A stretch of DNA of 64,000 nt from assembly GCF_026210795.1 (NCBI RefSeq), contig NC_089455.1, positions 1,550,001 to 1,614,000 on the forward strand, read 5' to 3'. The notes under the pieces were generated by a model. The model saw nothing but the letters and a program-made list of their open reading frames with translations. It searched no databases and was not told where the DNA came from. Positions 1 to 12,359 of this stretch are shown here, piece by piece. The stretch comes from Rhizophagus irregularis. Lineage: Eukaryota > Glomeromycota > Glomeromycetes > Glomerales > Glomeraceae. Position 1 is the first letter of the stretch. Each line of letters starts with the position of its first letter. Made by a program: the position numbers and the translations under genes.

Positions 1-1080
1 TAGGAGTCAGGTTTTTAGAGCGAGGTTGATAGAACGTCTTAAATGTATGTTACTATAATAGGTCTCAAATCCAGGTCATAACTTATATAGAAACTAGTTG
101 GTTAGTATTCGTTAGTTTAGAATCAGGTACCTGCAACTATTATTATAAAATTTTGTATATTTGTATTGTTCTTTACAAATTTAATCGCTAATAAAAAATA
201 AAAAAATAAAAAATAAAAAGACAAATCAGCCCATTTGTGCAATTAGATAGTGCTTTAGCTTTCAAAATTATTTAAGATCATGGGCATAGGAAGTTGATTG
301 CGTATTTTGACACTTAGGCAAGCCTGGATAAAGCACTTAATACAGATTTTAACTTTGAAAAATTTAAAGATGTTTAAACTCGATATTTTTTGCTCACCTT
401 AAATTGGCCTAGAAATAAGCCATCAAAGAAGATGAATTCTATTCAGGAACTAAGACAAGAATTTAAATGTTTCACAAAAGGACTTAGATGGACAGAAACA
501 GAAGAGGAAGTCTTTAGGAAAAAAAAAGCAATCTACTTCAAAAAATAAAGGCTTCGACAGCAACAACAAACTTTTAATTTTAGCTGAAATTAGAACATTG
601 CTAAGATCACTGGCTAACTGACGGGAGGACTGGGCCAAATTGGAGTTTTAGGATGTTAGAACACTCGCCATCTAGTCTAAATTTTATTAATCTTTTTTTT
701 ATCCTGTTATTTTTGTTTAAAATCCTTTTTTTTCGTTTGTATTACAGTAGGTTTTGTTGAATTTTCCTAGGACTGAGACTGAAAGGAGGGGCATCCCCTC
801 TAAGAAAAGATAATTATACATTGGACTTACTCTTATAGTCCCAAATTTACCTGACAGTGTACACGTAAAGTTCTTGAGTGGTTTATTAGTTATCAAATTA
901 GTTTAAATTTATGTTGTATTACTCGTATATGTATTGACATGAATTTAATTTTAATAAACTAATAAATATGCTGCAGCAACAAAAAAAAATAAATAAATTA
1001 AATTAATAATTATTGAAATCTAATTAAATCTATATAAAATCTATATATTAATTTAATTTTAAAGTACATTAAATTTTCAA
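1..1080. other. Degenerate repeat-like stretch, no intact gene
   Basis: No convincing intact gene. Around 430-660 short broken plus-strand reading segments in different frames (for example LLILAEIRTLLRSLAN) look like decayed coding DNA, perhaps a retroelement, but I cannot name a family. Around 930-1000 the DNA becomes an A-rich tail with aataaa-type repeats, as at the 3' end of a retroposed sequence. The left part lies outside the window. Confidence 0.3.
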
Positions 1081-2620
1081 GAAAATATTCTAATTAGATT
1101 TTTTGAAACTTAAAAGAAAAGCAAAAAAACATTAATTAAGGTTTCCATTAAAAAAGAAGAAAATTGATTTAATTTACAAAAAAACTTATTATTTTCAAAT
1201 CTCAACATTTCTAATTAGAAATATATACTTTAAGATTTAATAAATTGGTCATCTAAAAAAAGTAAAAGTAATTTTTAAAAATAAATTTGATATTTTTCAA
1301 AAAAAAAAAATAATAAAATATTAGTAATTGTTTTATTAAAAAAAATTTTTTTTAAAAAATCAAACCCAATATATCTACTTGAAATCTGAAAAATTGAAAA
1401 ATTGACTACTAAAAAAAATTGTATTTTTTTTTTTAAAAAAAAAAATTTAACATCCATCAGATTCAAAAAACTATAATGGTATAATTAGCTTAGTATAATG
1501 ACATATAATATGATTTGGATTTGACTCAGATGCAGATTGTCATGAAATTTCAGAAGATTTTCTGCAATTAAACTGAATTCAGATAATCAGCAATTGGGAA
1601 TTCAGTAGCTAACTATAACATTATTAAAAAACTGGTTATTTAAAAAAAAAAATTAATAAAAATTAATAATTATTTTGTTGAAAAAGATTTTTTTTAAAAA
1701 GAAAAACTCAATATACACCTTTCAAAATCTAAAGAACTAACTGTCTACAAAATAAAAAACAAACTATTAAAAAAAAAAAACTTTTATAATATTACATTAT
1801 ATTATATGATTAATCATCAAAATTCCATGTATCTAAAGTGAACTGAATGATTTTAAAAAAAAGAAAAGCCAATTTCATATGTTCAGATTCATCTAAAAAA
1901 GAGAAATTTTAAAACATTAATAAATATTTTGTTACTGCAAAAATATAAAAAAAAATAAAGAAACCCATCTATCAAATTCCAATATATTTAAAAAAAAGAA
2001 ATATTGAAATATTAGTAAATCATTTTGTTAAAATAATTAAATTGAAAGGAAAAAAAAACTTACCAAAATTTTATATATTTCTAGTAAAATTTTGTTAAAA
2101 TAAAAATTAAAAGAAAGAAACTTATTAAAATTCACTAAAAATTTACCAAATTCATATTTTAGAAAAAATTTATTAAGTTTACCTAAAATTTACATTCCAG
2201 GCTGCCTAAAAAAAAAGAAGAGACAAACTACTATTAGAAAATAGTTCATTAATATTAATAATAAAAAACTCTATTAAAATCTGTACATTCAAATATCTAA
2301 AAGTTATCTAAAAAAGAAAAAAAATAAACATTTTAATATTATTAGTTAAAATATAAAAAAAATATTTTTTTTATTTATAATATATTTCATATCCAAATAC
2401 CTGAAAAAACTGGTTAATAAAAAGAAAGAAAAAAACATTAGTTATTAATGTATATTAAAAAAATCTGAAATTTTATTTTTTATTTTTTGAAATCCTATGA
2501 TATTTAAGACTTTGTGTTCAAGATTATAAGAACTACCCATCTAAAAAAAGAAAAACCAAACATAAGTTTCGTTAAAAGATATTTCAAAATATAATAAAAA
2601 TCATTTCTGACAAATTTTAC
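1080..2620 (-). repeat. Decayed A/T-rich tandem array with intron-like units
   Basis: Irregular units of roughly 100 bp recur. Each carries a word like ccatctaaaaaaagaaa (near 1250, 1888, 1965, 2545), which on the minus strand reads as a pyrimidine tract plus AG, followed by a weak attagt/attaat inverted repeat. The layout resembles the clearer minus-strand array at 22.4-23.95 kb, but A/T-rich drift makes unit borders uncertain. Small reading frames here are low-complexity artefacts. Confidence 0.35.
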
Positions 2621-3940
2621 CTTTGGTAATTACTAAAATGATTCTATATTTATTTATATAATAATTATTAGTTGTAAAATTTTTATTTAATATATATTAT
2701 ATATTTCTTTTAAAATTATATTTATTAAAAAATTTTTATATTAGAAAATAAAAACTATTATAAATTTTAAGCTTTATTTAATAAATTGAAAGTATATTTG
2801 TAAATACAAATTTCATTGATAAAAAATCATATAGTAATTTTAAATTTTGACTTTACATAATACTATAGTATTTTTTCACTTTTTCATAAATTAAGAATTT
2901 TAATCTTATATAAATTATATTTAATTTCAATATATAAATTTTAGTTAATTTTAATTTATTATAATAATTAAATTTAATATTTATATCTATATGTGATATT
3001 AATTCTTAATTTAAATAATGTAAAAAATACTAAATTATTAATTTTAGTTTTAGCTGCATAATAATCTTTATAAAAATTGATTTTTATATTCTTAATAATT
3101 AATATATAATATATTATTATAATTAAAACTGTAAGTCAAAACACAAATTTCACTTTATATATATATATATATAATTATAAAAAAGAGAAACTATGAGGCA
3201 TTTCAAAGAGATTCCTAGTTTTAATTATCTCGCTTGTAAATAATAAAATTATAAGCATGGTAGAGTTTTACTTTTAATTGACAATAGGAAATAAGTAAGG
3301 TGACACTTAAAATTCCTTATACTTTTCCCCATAATGAACATAATCATCATATGACAGAAATTGAGATTTCGATTTAGGGTATTGGCTGAGTAATACACTT
3401 GAAGCTAGCTCTATTACAGTATTTTTATTTCAATATATAAGGACGCATTTATCACGTGAAAGCGAATGTTTTGAATTTACGTAATTTATCTTTTATCGAT
3501 CAACAATTACCCTTATATTATTACACCACATTGAGATTCTTTTCCATTTTAAAAGCACGTGTAAATACTCGTGTAAGTAAGGACATGAATTCCGATAATA
3601 TAAAACAAAGGTAATAAAGCTTTTGATCAACAATCGTCAATTTGTATGTAAATAATCTAACAATCTACGTCAACTTTAAATTTGAGATCACTTTCTATTA
3701 TTCGATAATCTCCGTTCTTAAAGCGACATTCAAAAGTTAATGCATGCGTGAGAGTTTTTTTTTTTTTTTGTAGATCAACAAGTTATTTTTTTTTATTATC
3801 TCAGTTATTGCGCAGTAATGATTTACGATGATCTTCATTCACGCGGTTTAATTGAAATCGACAATTATATTGTGGGGAATAGATTTTTAAAAAACTGCTA
3901 AAATATTCGTTTTTTTTTTTAAAAAAAAAAAAGTTGAAAA
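2621..3940. other. A/T-rich intergenic DNA
   Basis: No reading frame of substance. There is a TA dinucleotide run near 3156-3172. From about 3400 the base composition becomes less extreme and two CACGTG palindromes occur (near 3454 and 3558). They could be upstream elements of the gene starting at 5413, but this is only a possibility. Confidence 0.4.
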
Positions 3941-3944
3941 GCAC

Positions 3945-5353
3945 TTGCAAAAAAAAATAATAAAACAGTTTGATATCAACAGCAAATCTCTTCTTATTAG
4001 GTTGCTTATTTATTCGTTATCATTAGCGTTGTTAGACCCCTTAAAAAATCGGAATATGCCGGAAGAAGAAAAAGAGAAATTAATTCAAACCATAATTAAA
4101 GCTTTAGGTTCTAATTACTTGGGCGGAATCGGGAAAATTCTAATATATCACATATTTATATTGTATTTATTTATTATAGATTACACGCAGGGTTTCTTTT
4201 GTTTTCACAAATAATTCGGTATAATGATGTCACATTTATTTACCGATTCTCAAAAAAAAAAAAAAATTTTCAATTTTCACGTTCAAAAAAAATTTTTTTT
4301 TCTTCCTTCCCTCCCAATTTTACCCCACATGAGAAGAGAAGTAATGATGTGATGCGTGCTTCCTTGCGGCTATGCATATTTATCATACGGTAAATTTCTT
4401 CTCAGTAGGTTGGTTTTCACATTTCATATCTAAATGTGTATTTATATCTTATTGTTTTATCGAACATATGAAAGTCAAAAAATTTATTGTGTAACAAACT
4501 TTTTTAAAACTGCACCAGTTGAAATTACAGTAACATATGACTGAAAAAAAATTATTTTTTTCAAGGGTACATCTATTTTGCGTAACATTTGTTGGTCAGT
4601 GCGCCTCTAATAAGGTAAGTAAGCGGTAAAATTTCCGCGATATAACTTTTACTCCGCAAGTTCGTAATACAAAGTTAGTTTAATCAAAGTCATATCAGAT
4701 ATTACCTCATTTGCTCATTTGAGAGGGAAAAAAAGCACGGATTTAGCAACACAATCAATAATAATACAGACTCTATTTAAAAGGTTTTATCTTAAAAGGA
4801 TCCTAGTTTTCCTAAAACAAATAATAAGAAAAAAAAAAAATATTTATTGATAAAATTATATCCTATCAACATCTGGTAAATCCGCGAAATATTTTTTTAA
4901 AAAAAGATTGCTTACTAATAAATTGTTTGTATATGTTTGAAAAAGAATAAGGGCTTTGATGTTTATTCGGATAATTAATAAAAAAAAATATATTATTCAC
5001 ATGCATCCGAATTACTGCTGGCTGAATAAAAAAAGGAGAGTTGATTTTTTTTTATTTTCAGGTGATTTTCAACATAAAATACAGTACAATTAATTAATTT
5101 GTTTACTTATTAAAAAAACCATATAAAATTCCGTCATAATTTTGAATTTCTCATTGTTGCATAAAAGAAACAATAATTAAATTTTCCTCCCTTATTAACT
5201 TTTTAAAGTTTCACCTTCTGTCTATAAAAAAAAAATTTTTTCTTTTTTTTTTCTTTCTTTTTTTTTTAGCTACGAAAAGATTTGCAAGAGATATTAACTT
5301 ACATACTAAAGGGAGTGCAAAATAATTATTGTTTGTACGACAAATTATACTAA
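3945..5353 (+). other. Probable leader or small multi-exon gene upstream of perilipin
   Basis: A 29-codon open stretch begins with ATG at 4056 (MPEEEKEKLIQ, then LGSNYLGGIGK). A strong donor, aag/gtaagt, lies at 4614/4615. A long polypyrimidine tract ends in an AG at 5268-5269, opening a 27-codon stretch (LRKDLQEILTYILKG) that stops at 5351-5353. That stop lies only 59 bases before the perilipin ATG, so there is almost no room for a separate promoter. I favour a 5' leader of the perilipin transcript with an intron at 4615-5269. A separate small gene is the alternative; I do not recognise the peptide. Confidence 0.3.
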
Positions 5354-5412
5354 GCAACCACGACTTCAAAAGTATATCGGTTTGACGAGACGAAAGATAA
5401 GCGAGTTGAAAT

Positions 5413-6672
5413 ATGTCGCAAGTTAATTCAAATGGTACCTCGTCCTACACGCCTGATTCTGATTCAAACCATACTGATTTTGATATTAAATCTAACTCTT
5501 CTGTCTCATCAGTTGAAGATACAAATAATTGTAATAATGATTCTAAGCCCTCGGCGTTGATAGAAACATTATATGGTATACCTGCGTTCACCGAATCCAT
5601 CGAAACTGTCAAGAAATACAAATTTGGCCGTTTAACTTTCGATTTCGCTGATGCCAGTGCACGTAGAGTTTCCGTTTTTGCAAAACCTGTTTCTTACAAG
5701 TTTAGCGACCAACTTGAAAAAGCGGACAAGATTGCTGCTGCATCCGTTCAGCACTTAAGTACACAAGTTCCAATCGTTATTAATACTTTAAAGGAGCCAG
5801 CGATTCAAACAATTTCAACTGTTAAACAATATCAAGAACAACTTGGTTGTACAATTGAAGATAATATTAAAACACCTGGAAGTCGTTTTATAATGAATTG
5901 TGATTCTCAACTCGCTCCCTTCGTTGATGTAATTGAAGACTTATTTAAAAAAATTATTCCTGAGGAGAATGGTGAAACTAATAGAGAAATTCGGGATGAT
6001 CAACAACAGATTGCGCAAACTCTTCGTGTTGTCCATCTAGCTATTGCGACGAGAGATCGATGCGTTGAAAGAGTGAAGAAACAACTAACTACTACACAAT
6101 CTTATACTGCTGATCAACTTAGGCAATTACAAGAATCAAATCAATTATTATGCAAGGCTACCGACACTGTAAATACTTTGAATCAATCATTACTTGGAAT
6201 GGTTGTAAATCTTCGTGAAACTGTTCAAAATCCTGATCTCGCAGTTACTCTTCAAGCTCATTTGCAAAATATTGCTGCTGTAATTTATAAGGATGAAGAA
6301 AATCTTCCCAAAGCTGTACAAGCGAGAATAATTGATTATTCGTCAGCTCTTTTGGCTATTACTGATAGTATTGGAAATTACATTAAATTAAATGCTCAAC
6401 ATTCCCCTGAATATCTTCAAGAACGTCTCAAGCCTTTGGTAACCTTCTTTGAAGAACGTTACGGTGATGTTGTTAATGAAATTAAAAATGGTAAAGGTAG
6501 CCCTATTGAAAAAGCAAGAAATATTCTTCAACTAACCACAAATCATACTTTACCTTTACTTCGCTCTTCTCTTTCCGATCTACAAGAAGCAATTCAGTGT
6601 TATACAAATTCATTGAACACATCATTTAATAACCAATTTAATAATGCTTCACAAGTTCTTAATGTCAAATGA
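5413..6672 (+). CDS. Perilipin-like lipid-droplet protein
   Basis: Single-exon frame of 419 aa. Residues 1-50 are a Ser/Asn/Asp-rich tail. Residues about 53-115 fit the fungal perilipin (CAP20/MPL1-type) amino-terminal region: GIPAFTESIETVKKYKFGR, a short Phe/Ala segment, then paired PV/KADKIAAAS segments and the PIV turn. The rest is predicted mostly amphipathic helix with many Gln/Leu repeats and no transmembrane segment or signal peptide. Fungal perilipins coat neutral-lipid droplets and control access of lipases, which suits a lipid-storing fungus. The protein is about twice the length of the ascomycete homologues I know of, the extra being the C-terminal helical half. ATG at 5413 is the first in frame after the putative leader. 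Codon use is ordinary and no break is seen. Family assignment rests on pattern recognition; function is inferred. Confidence 0.72.
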   Translation: MSQVNSNGTSSYTPDSDSNHTDFDIKSNSSVSSVEDTNNCNNDSKPSALIETLYGIPAFTESIETVKKYKFGRLTFDFADASARRVSVFAKPVSYKFSDQLEKADKIAAASVQHLSTQVPIVINTLKEPAIQTISTVKQYQEQLGCTIEDNIKTPGSRFIMNCDSQLAPFVDVIEDLFKKIIPEENGETNREIRDDQQQIAQTLRVVHLAIATRDRCVERVKKQLTTTQSYTADQLRQLQESNQLLCKATDTVNTLNQSLLGMVVNLRETVQNPDLAVTLQAHLQNIAAVIYKDEENLPKAVQARIIDYSSALLAITDSIGNYIKLNAQHSPEYLQERLKPLVTFFEERYGDVVNEIKNGKGSPIEKARNILQLTTNHTLPLLRSSLSDLQEAIQCYTNSLNTSFNNQFNNASQVLNVK

Positions 6673-7806
6673 ATCATAAATTTTATGTATTAATTTGACA
6701 TTTTTTCAAATCATCGCAGCGGATAATAAACGGCTTTTATTTGTTCCTTGTTTATCTATATTCCTCGTTCCATTCTCTTCATCCCTATCCCAAATTATAA
6801 CTCATCTATAATTCAATAATTTCTCCTTACAGGAATTATATCCCTTTTTACTTTTAAAAAGAAAAGAAAAAAATTCTAGAAAACAATAGTAAATTTTTAG
6901 AATTTGAAAAAAATTTTTTTTAATCTTCACTTATTGATGTTTTATCTAAATTTATTTGGTACAAGTACAAATTCACAATCAAAAAAAAAGAAAAAAGAAA
7001 AAAGAAAAAAAAATTTTTATTCCTCGATTAAAAAAGTTATATAATACGAAATTTATCAAATTCAACATATTATTCCAACAGTTTAAAATAAAAAAAAAAG
7101 CAAAAAAAAAAATTTTCTATAATTCAATTAATTCCATTCGGTTGTTTATTTCGTAGGGTTTACTTGTTCATACCATAACTAATAACATAGCTACTCGTTT
7201 GAATTCGAGTTGTTTTAATTAATATATGTATATAACTAACTTTATACGCGCTTTACACTGTATATATAATATCTATCTGTTAATGATTGATAATTGTTTG
7301 CTTTCAGAATGTTTCAAGTAAATTCTACTTCTCAATGAAGTTCAATAGTTAATTTAACTTTCACATATGTCTCTTGTTGCTCTCATATATTACCAAGAAA
7401 TACAATTAAATTTACAACTCTGGTTTATTTTGATCTAACAAAATCTATAACTCATCATCCAATTAACATAATAGTCTCGGATTATCGGCTGTTCAACAAT
7501 CCAACGTTCTGACACCTTGCTTGCTTATATACCTACACAATAATAATATGATAATTAACATAATTATACAGTTATACTTATAAAATATTTAAAAGAATAC
7601 TTATTTACTCTATAAAGATTCAAATCTCTTAAATAACAAGAAACCGCGTTGTGTATTAAATTTATAAATTTGCTGAATGGAGTTATATAAAAAATTTACA
7701 AATATGCTTATGGTGTCTTGCGAAATTAAATTCAATTTTTAGATATTTAACCAAGTTTTTTGAAGAGAAATTCTAGAACTTCCCGCTGGAACATTCTGTT
7801 TCGACT
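6673..7806. other. Intergenic DNA downstream of perilipin
   Basis: Probable 3' untranslated and intergenic sequence. A/T-rich with poly-A and poly-T runs near 6900-7110; no gene seen. The frame near 6956-7156 is a Lys/Ile/Phe low-complexity artefact. Confidence 0.5.
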
Positions 7807-8198
7807 TAAGGTTAAACTTGGCCTTTAGCGACTCGTATGTTTTCATGCATTGTGCACACTACGAACAATGCTGATTTTCTAAATTTGCTGGCCAGCGTTA
7901 AGAACGACAAATAATTTGTGACAAATAGGATTATAGATTTACTTAGAAAAATATTTTTCTAGTCTTTTTGTTAGATTAATTTTCCCCAGCATCACCATAA
8001 AAATTCACTATCACGTGACGGCGGAAAATATTTATTACAGGCATCACATCCCACCGCGTTTTCATCTTTGCGGGCAAAAAATTATTTGTCACACATATTC
8101 TGTTTATTTTCACATGTTAGTGCATAATGCCGTAATGCGGGCCAAAGATCACGTGATAGTATTTTTTTTTATAGTGAAACTGGAATAGTTTAACCTTA
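7807..8198. mobile_element. Candidate MITE with taaggttaaact ends
   Basis: Left end taaggttaaact and right end gtttaacctta are inverted, and internal gacaaat/atttgtcac words (near 7919 and 8092) are also inverted. I found no matching target duplication, so the borders are tentative. CACGTGA sites occur near 8013 and 8150. Confidence 0.35.
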
Positions 8199-8210
8199 AT
8201 TAATTAGAAA

Positions 8211-8472
8211 TGCTGAGGAGTTGCTAAGGTAGTCCTTCCCATAATATGCTGCAGTTCAGGATGTAGGTGGTCCAGAATGGGTTTGAGGTGACCCTAGTTG
8301 GATCACCTTAAATCTCTTTAAAAGTAAGAGTCTGAAAGGGCTTGCCTTGGCAGATGACAGATTATATGTTAAACATTCTTTCTTTGTATAATTGTATTGA
8401 ACTATATTTTTTTAATGATTTTGCCAACTTTATATAAAATAAAAATAAATAAAAATAAATAAATAAATAAAA
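8211..8472 (+). mobile_element. LINE- or SINE-type insertion with A-rich tail
   Basis: A 262 bp segment ends in an (aaataaa)n tail and is flanked by a 15 bp direct repeat, ttaattaattagaaa, at 8196-8210 and 8473-8487. Tail plus a target duplication of this length is the signature of LINE-machinery insertion. No coding sequence remains, so it is either a 5'-truncated LINE 3' end or a SINE. Confidence 0.65.
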
Positions 8473-8487
8473 TTAATTAATTAGAAA

Positions 8488-9863
8488 ATTGCATGCAAAT
8501 TTGCATGCAATTTTCAACATTGTAATTAATTTGATTTTTTTTGATTCTTATGTAAAAATTATTATGAAGTATATATTAAAATATTATTTTTTATGGAAAT
8601 TATTTTTTTGAGTAGTTGATTTATAGGCAAATTTTACATTTGTAAAAATTAACAAAATTTATGAAGTTTTAGAATGTTAAATATATCATATTTATCATCT
8701 ATATATTCTAAAATTTTGAAATTTATGTATATTATGTATTACATTCTACTCTACAACTTTACTAAGCTTACAAAAAAGGTTTAGAAAGCTGATTTTAACT
8801 TTACATATAGATAAATAATTGCTAATACTCAATTTATCTAAAAAAAAATTGCATACAAATTTGTACACAATTTACATAATTTTCAACATTATTTAATCAT
8901 TTATTTACATGAAATTACACTATTTAACCTAAAAATTTTTTTGATTATTGCATAGAAAATATGAAATTTATATTAAAAATACATACAGTATATGCCAATT
9001 TATGAAATTGGCCAAATTTAAGATTTTTATAAAAATTTAATTATGAATTATATTTCACAAACATCAATTAAACCTGCGTTACATGTTTATATAATCCAGT
9101 TTTATTAGAAAATAAAAAATTTTTTCAAATTATATTCAGAACCAATAATATTAATTACTTTTTTTCTTAATTACTTTTCAAACACTTTTTTGTTAAATAA
9201 ACTAAAAAAGTTTGTAAGCATATACAATGGTTATTTCTTAACCAGTAAGTAAAAGAAAAAAATTAATACTTTTTATTCATAGGAATAAATTATTTTTTTT
9301 ATTTTTAACTTTAGTTCTTTTTTTTTCCTTTATAGAAATATGTATAAATATAAGTGTTAATTTAGATATAGAATTTTTGAAGAGTTTTTTTTTTTTAATA
9401 AGATAATTTTATACTACATATTTTTAAGATTTTTTATTAGTTTTATTTTATTGATATCTTAAATAGCAAGTAAAATCTTTTAAATAAAGTGAAAGAATTC
9501 AAGACTCTTTTATAAAATATTATTTGGTAAGAAATACAATTTTTGAAAATTTTTATGATAAATTTTATACCAGTAACTTAATCGTTAATTACTCAATATA
9601 CATGCATGCTAAACAAATGATTTTATATTTATTTGAAAAGTTGGAACTTACTTTATCTTATAAATCAAAGATCATTCAAATTGGATTATTATATATAAAG
9701 ATATTAACAATCAAATTCAAAAATAGGAAATAGATATATTGGGCATATTTATTTGGCAACTACAGTCAACTCTTTCTTTATAGTTATATATTTGGGACAG
9801 TTCATATTTGGTAATTATAAAAAATGTAACTATATAAAAATTTATATATATATATATCATAAT
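8488..9863. repeat. A/T-rich repeat DNA, diverged copy of 12.4-13.2 kb
   Basis: From about 8990 to 9745 the order of words (tttttataaaaatttaat, acatgtttat, tttggtaagaaat, aaagatcattcaaattgga) matches 12400-13215 in the same orientation, though much diverged. This looks like an older copy of the interior of the element at 12360-14662. No gene is seen; the frame at 9524-9733 is not supported. Short hyphenated palindromes (ttgcatgcaaatttgcatgcaa) occur near 8490-8512. Confidence 0.45.
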
Positions 9864-10107
9864 TAAGGTTGCTTGCCGAAACCTAGGGGTTTAGGCAAAA
9901 TGGCGTTTCGCCGAAAAGCAAAATTCTGCCAAAACTATATTAAAGTTATATTAAAAAACTAGCGAAACTTTGGAGAAAGGTGAAACTACCGAAACTTATT
10001 ATAAATGCTGAAACTGCCGAAACTCTGCTGAAACTATAATAAATCTATAGTAAAATTTTGATGAAACTAATTGTAGGATTTTGAAGAGGTTTAGACAAGC
10101 AACCTTA
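9864..10107. mobile_element. hAT-type MITE, family taaggttgcttgcc, copy 1
   Basis: 244 bp, ends taaggttgcttgccgaaacc and acaagcaacctta. Flanked by the exact 8 bp duplication atcataat at 9856-9863 and 10108-10115. The interior is tiled with the word gaaact/ccgaaac. Other copies lie at 25395-25638 and 53997-54544. The 8 bp duplication is the hAT hallmark; no coding capacity. Confidence 0.85.
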
Positions 10108-10189
10108 ATCATAATTCCAGCCAAAAATTAACATAATTTTAACCAGAATTATACTTAAAACTTTATAGTATCATAATTTCATCAATATT

Positions 10190-10930
10190 AATTGTAGAGA
10201 GGTGATCTTACTGCCATTTGATTCGTCTTAATAAAACGATTCTAATGATATAAAATACATCAAAATCAAATCACTAGATCAATTTATAAAATTAAAAAAT
10301 ATTAATAGTTTTTGCATAATACACACGTCGAATGACCAAAAACAGGTAAAAAAAATGGCTAAAATTACATAAACTATTCACAAATTTATATAAACTATTC
10401 ACAAATTTATATAAACTATTTACAAATAGTATAGGTTAATTTGCAAATAGCCAAAAACAGCCAAGAATAGCCAAGAATAGCCACTGCTTTTCGCGCCATT
10501 TTTTTTGCCAATTTTTAGCATTTCGATCTGTGATAATTTTGCCAATATTGATTCTAGAGAAACGATTTTACTACCATTCAATTTGTCTTGATAAAATGAA
10601 TTTAATGGTATAAAATGCATCAAAATCTAATCACTAGATCAATTTCTAAAATTAAAAAATATTAAATAGTTTTTGAGTGATAACTCTATCAATATTGATC
10701 ATAGAAAGATAAGCTTACCACCATTTAATTCATCTTGATAAGGCAATTCTAACAAGCTATTAATCATCTTTTTATAATCACTAGGTGCCAAAAAATTTAG
10801 CAAAATGTTAAATGGCGCAGTAAACGTAAATTAAAAAATTATATAATGCTGATTTTTGACATTTTGTTGAATAACTTATCAGCCAATGATCATAAAAAAA
10901 TGAAATTAGAACTGATCATCCTAGTGCAAT
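10190..10930. repeat. Dispersed hairpin modules of the cgtctc family
   Basis: Two direct copies (about 10190-10320 and 10545-10680) plus a third partial copy (about 10690-10760) of a module with an a/g-gatcttactaccatt half, a degenerate palindrome around cgtcttgataaaacga, and a tcactagatcaattt half. Between them, 10320-10500 holds short repeats of ataaactattcacaaattt and agccaagaat. No gene. Confidence 0.55.
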
Positions 10931-11074
10931 CGTTAAAGTAATACTCCCTCATATAGCCTAATTATAGTAAAGTTACAGGTTCAATTTTACTAATCATGAA
11001 AATTAGCATCATGGTGAATTAGTGTATACAGTTAGGCTGCACATTTCAACTAAAGGTCATAGTATTCTTCTAAC

Positions 11075-12253
11075 TGTCGGTTTGGTCCGGATTATAGACG
11101 GTTCGGATTAGAGCCGAAATCTGTAAGAACTGAACCAAAAAACTGGCAGTTCAGTTCGGTTTAATCCAATTTTTATAAAAATGCGAAAAATTGAATATCT
11201 GTCTATCTAGTGATCGTACAAAGTCGAGCCATATATCATTAGATTCGTCTCGACAAGACGCGTCGAATGGTGGTAAGATCATGTCTCTAGCATCGATAGA
11301 TCATACGTTACCCTACACTAAATGATTTATTAATAATTGGAATTATTAAGCTATCTATCGATACTAGAGACATGATCTTAGTGTCATTCGACGCGTCTCA
11401 GTGAGACGAATCCAATGAATATAAATTTGTCCGTGTATGACCACTGGATGGCGAATAATGTCAAGTTTCGCATTTTTTTAAAATTTTCAAGCGTTAAAAA
11501 TTAAAAATTCCGATACATGAATTTATTCGTTGTCCAATAGTCGTACAAATATGAATTAGGATTTATTGGATTCGTCTCGATGAGACGAGTCGAATGGTAG
11601 TGAGATCATGTCTCTAGCATCAATAGATCGTAAGTTAATTCACACTAAATGATTTATAAAAAATTGGCATTAGCAAGCTATCTATCGATGCTAGAGACGT
11701 AATCTTACCACCATTCGACTCGTCTCATCGAGATGAATCCAATGAGTCCTAATTCATATTTGTATGACCATTGGATGACGAATAAATTCATGTATCAGAA
11801 TTTTTAATTTTTAACGCTCAAAAATTTTAAAAAAATGCAAAACTTGACATTATTCGCCATCCAGTGGTCGTACACGGACAAATTTATATTCATTGGATTC
11901 GTCTCACTGAGACGCGTCGAATGACGCTAAGATCATGTCTCTAGCATCGATAGATAGCTCAATAATTCCAATTATTGATAAATCATTTAGCGTGGATTAA
12001 CGTATGATCTATCGATGTTAGAGACATGATCTTACCACCATTCGACGCGTCTCGTCGAGACGAATCCAATAATATATGGCTCGACTTTGTACGATTACTA
12101 GATGGGCGTCTATTTGATTTTTCGCATTTTTATAAAAAATCAGATTAAACTGAACTGCCGGTTTTTTGGTTCTAATACCGAACTGAACCGAACCGAATTT
12201 TGAGCCAGTTTCGGATCGATTCCCCGGTTTAGCCTGAACTGTTAGGAACTTTA
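11075..12253. mobile_element. Large multi-palindromic hAT-type element, copy 1
   Basis: 1179 bp flanked by cttctaac at 11067-11074 and 12254-12261. The uninterrupted host word is visible in the reverse copy near 19010-19020. The left and right halves are near reverse complements, and each half holds further palindromes centred on cgtctcgacgagacg-type cores, followed by tcatgtctctagcatcgata. The whole can fold as nested hairpins. The right end (ggaacttta) matches the terminus of copy 2 at 61687-62884, whereas the left end seems to lack about a dozen terminal bases. Non-coding. Confidence 0.75.
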
Positions 12254-12359
12254 CTTCTAACGTTTCTATGAGACCATTGGCATGTATGCAGTCTTGCCCT
12301 TGAGATTACTACTACTATATCTTGAGAAAAACTTCTTATCCAGGTGGTTACTTTATGAT

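Noticed and set aside
7807-8198. 8 bp target duplication for the taaggttaaact element
   Set aside because: Flanks tttcgact and attaatta do not match; only the ends are inverted.
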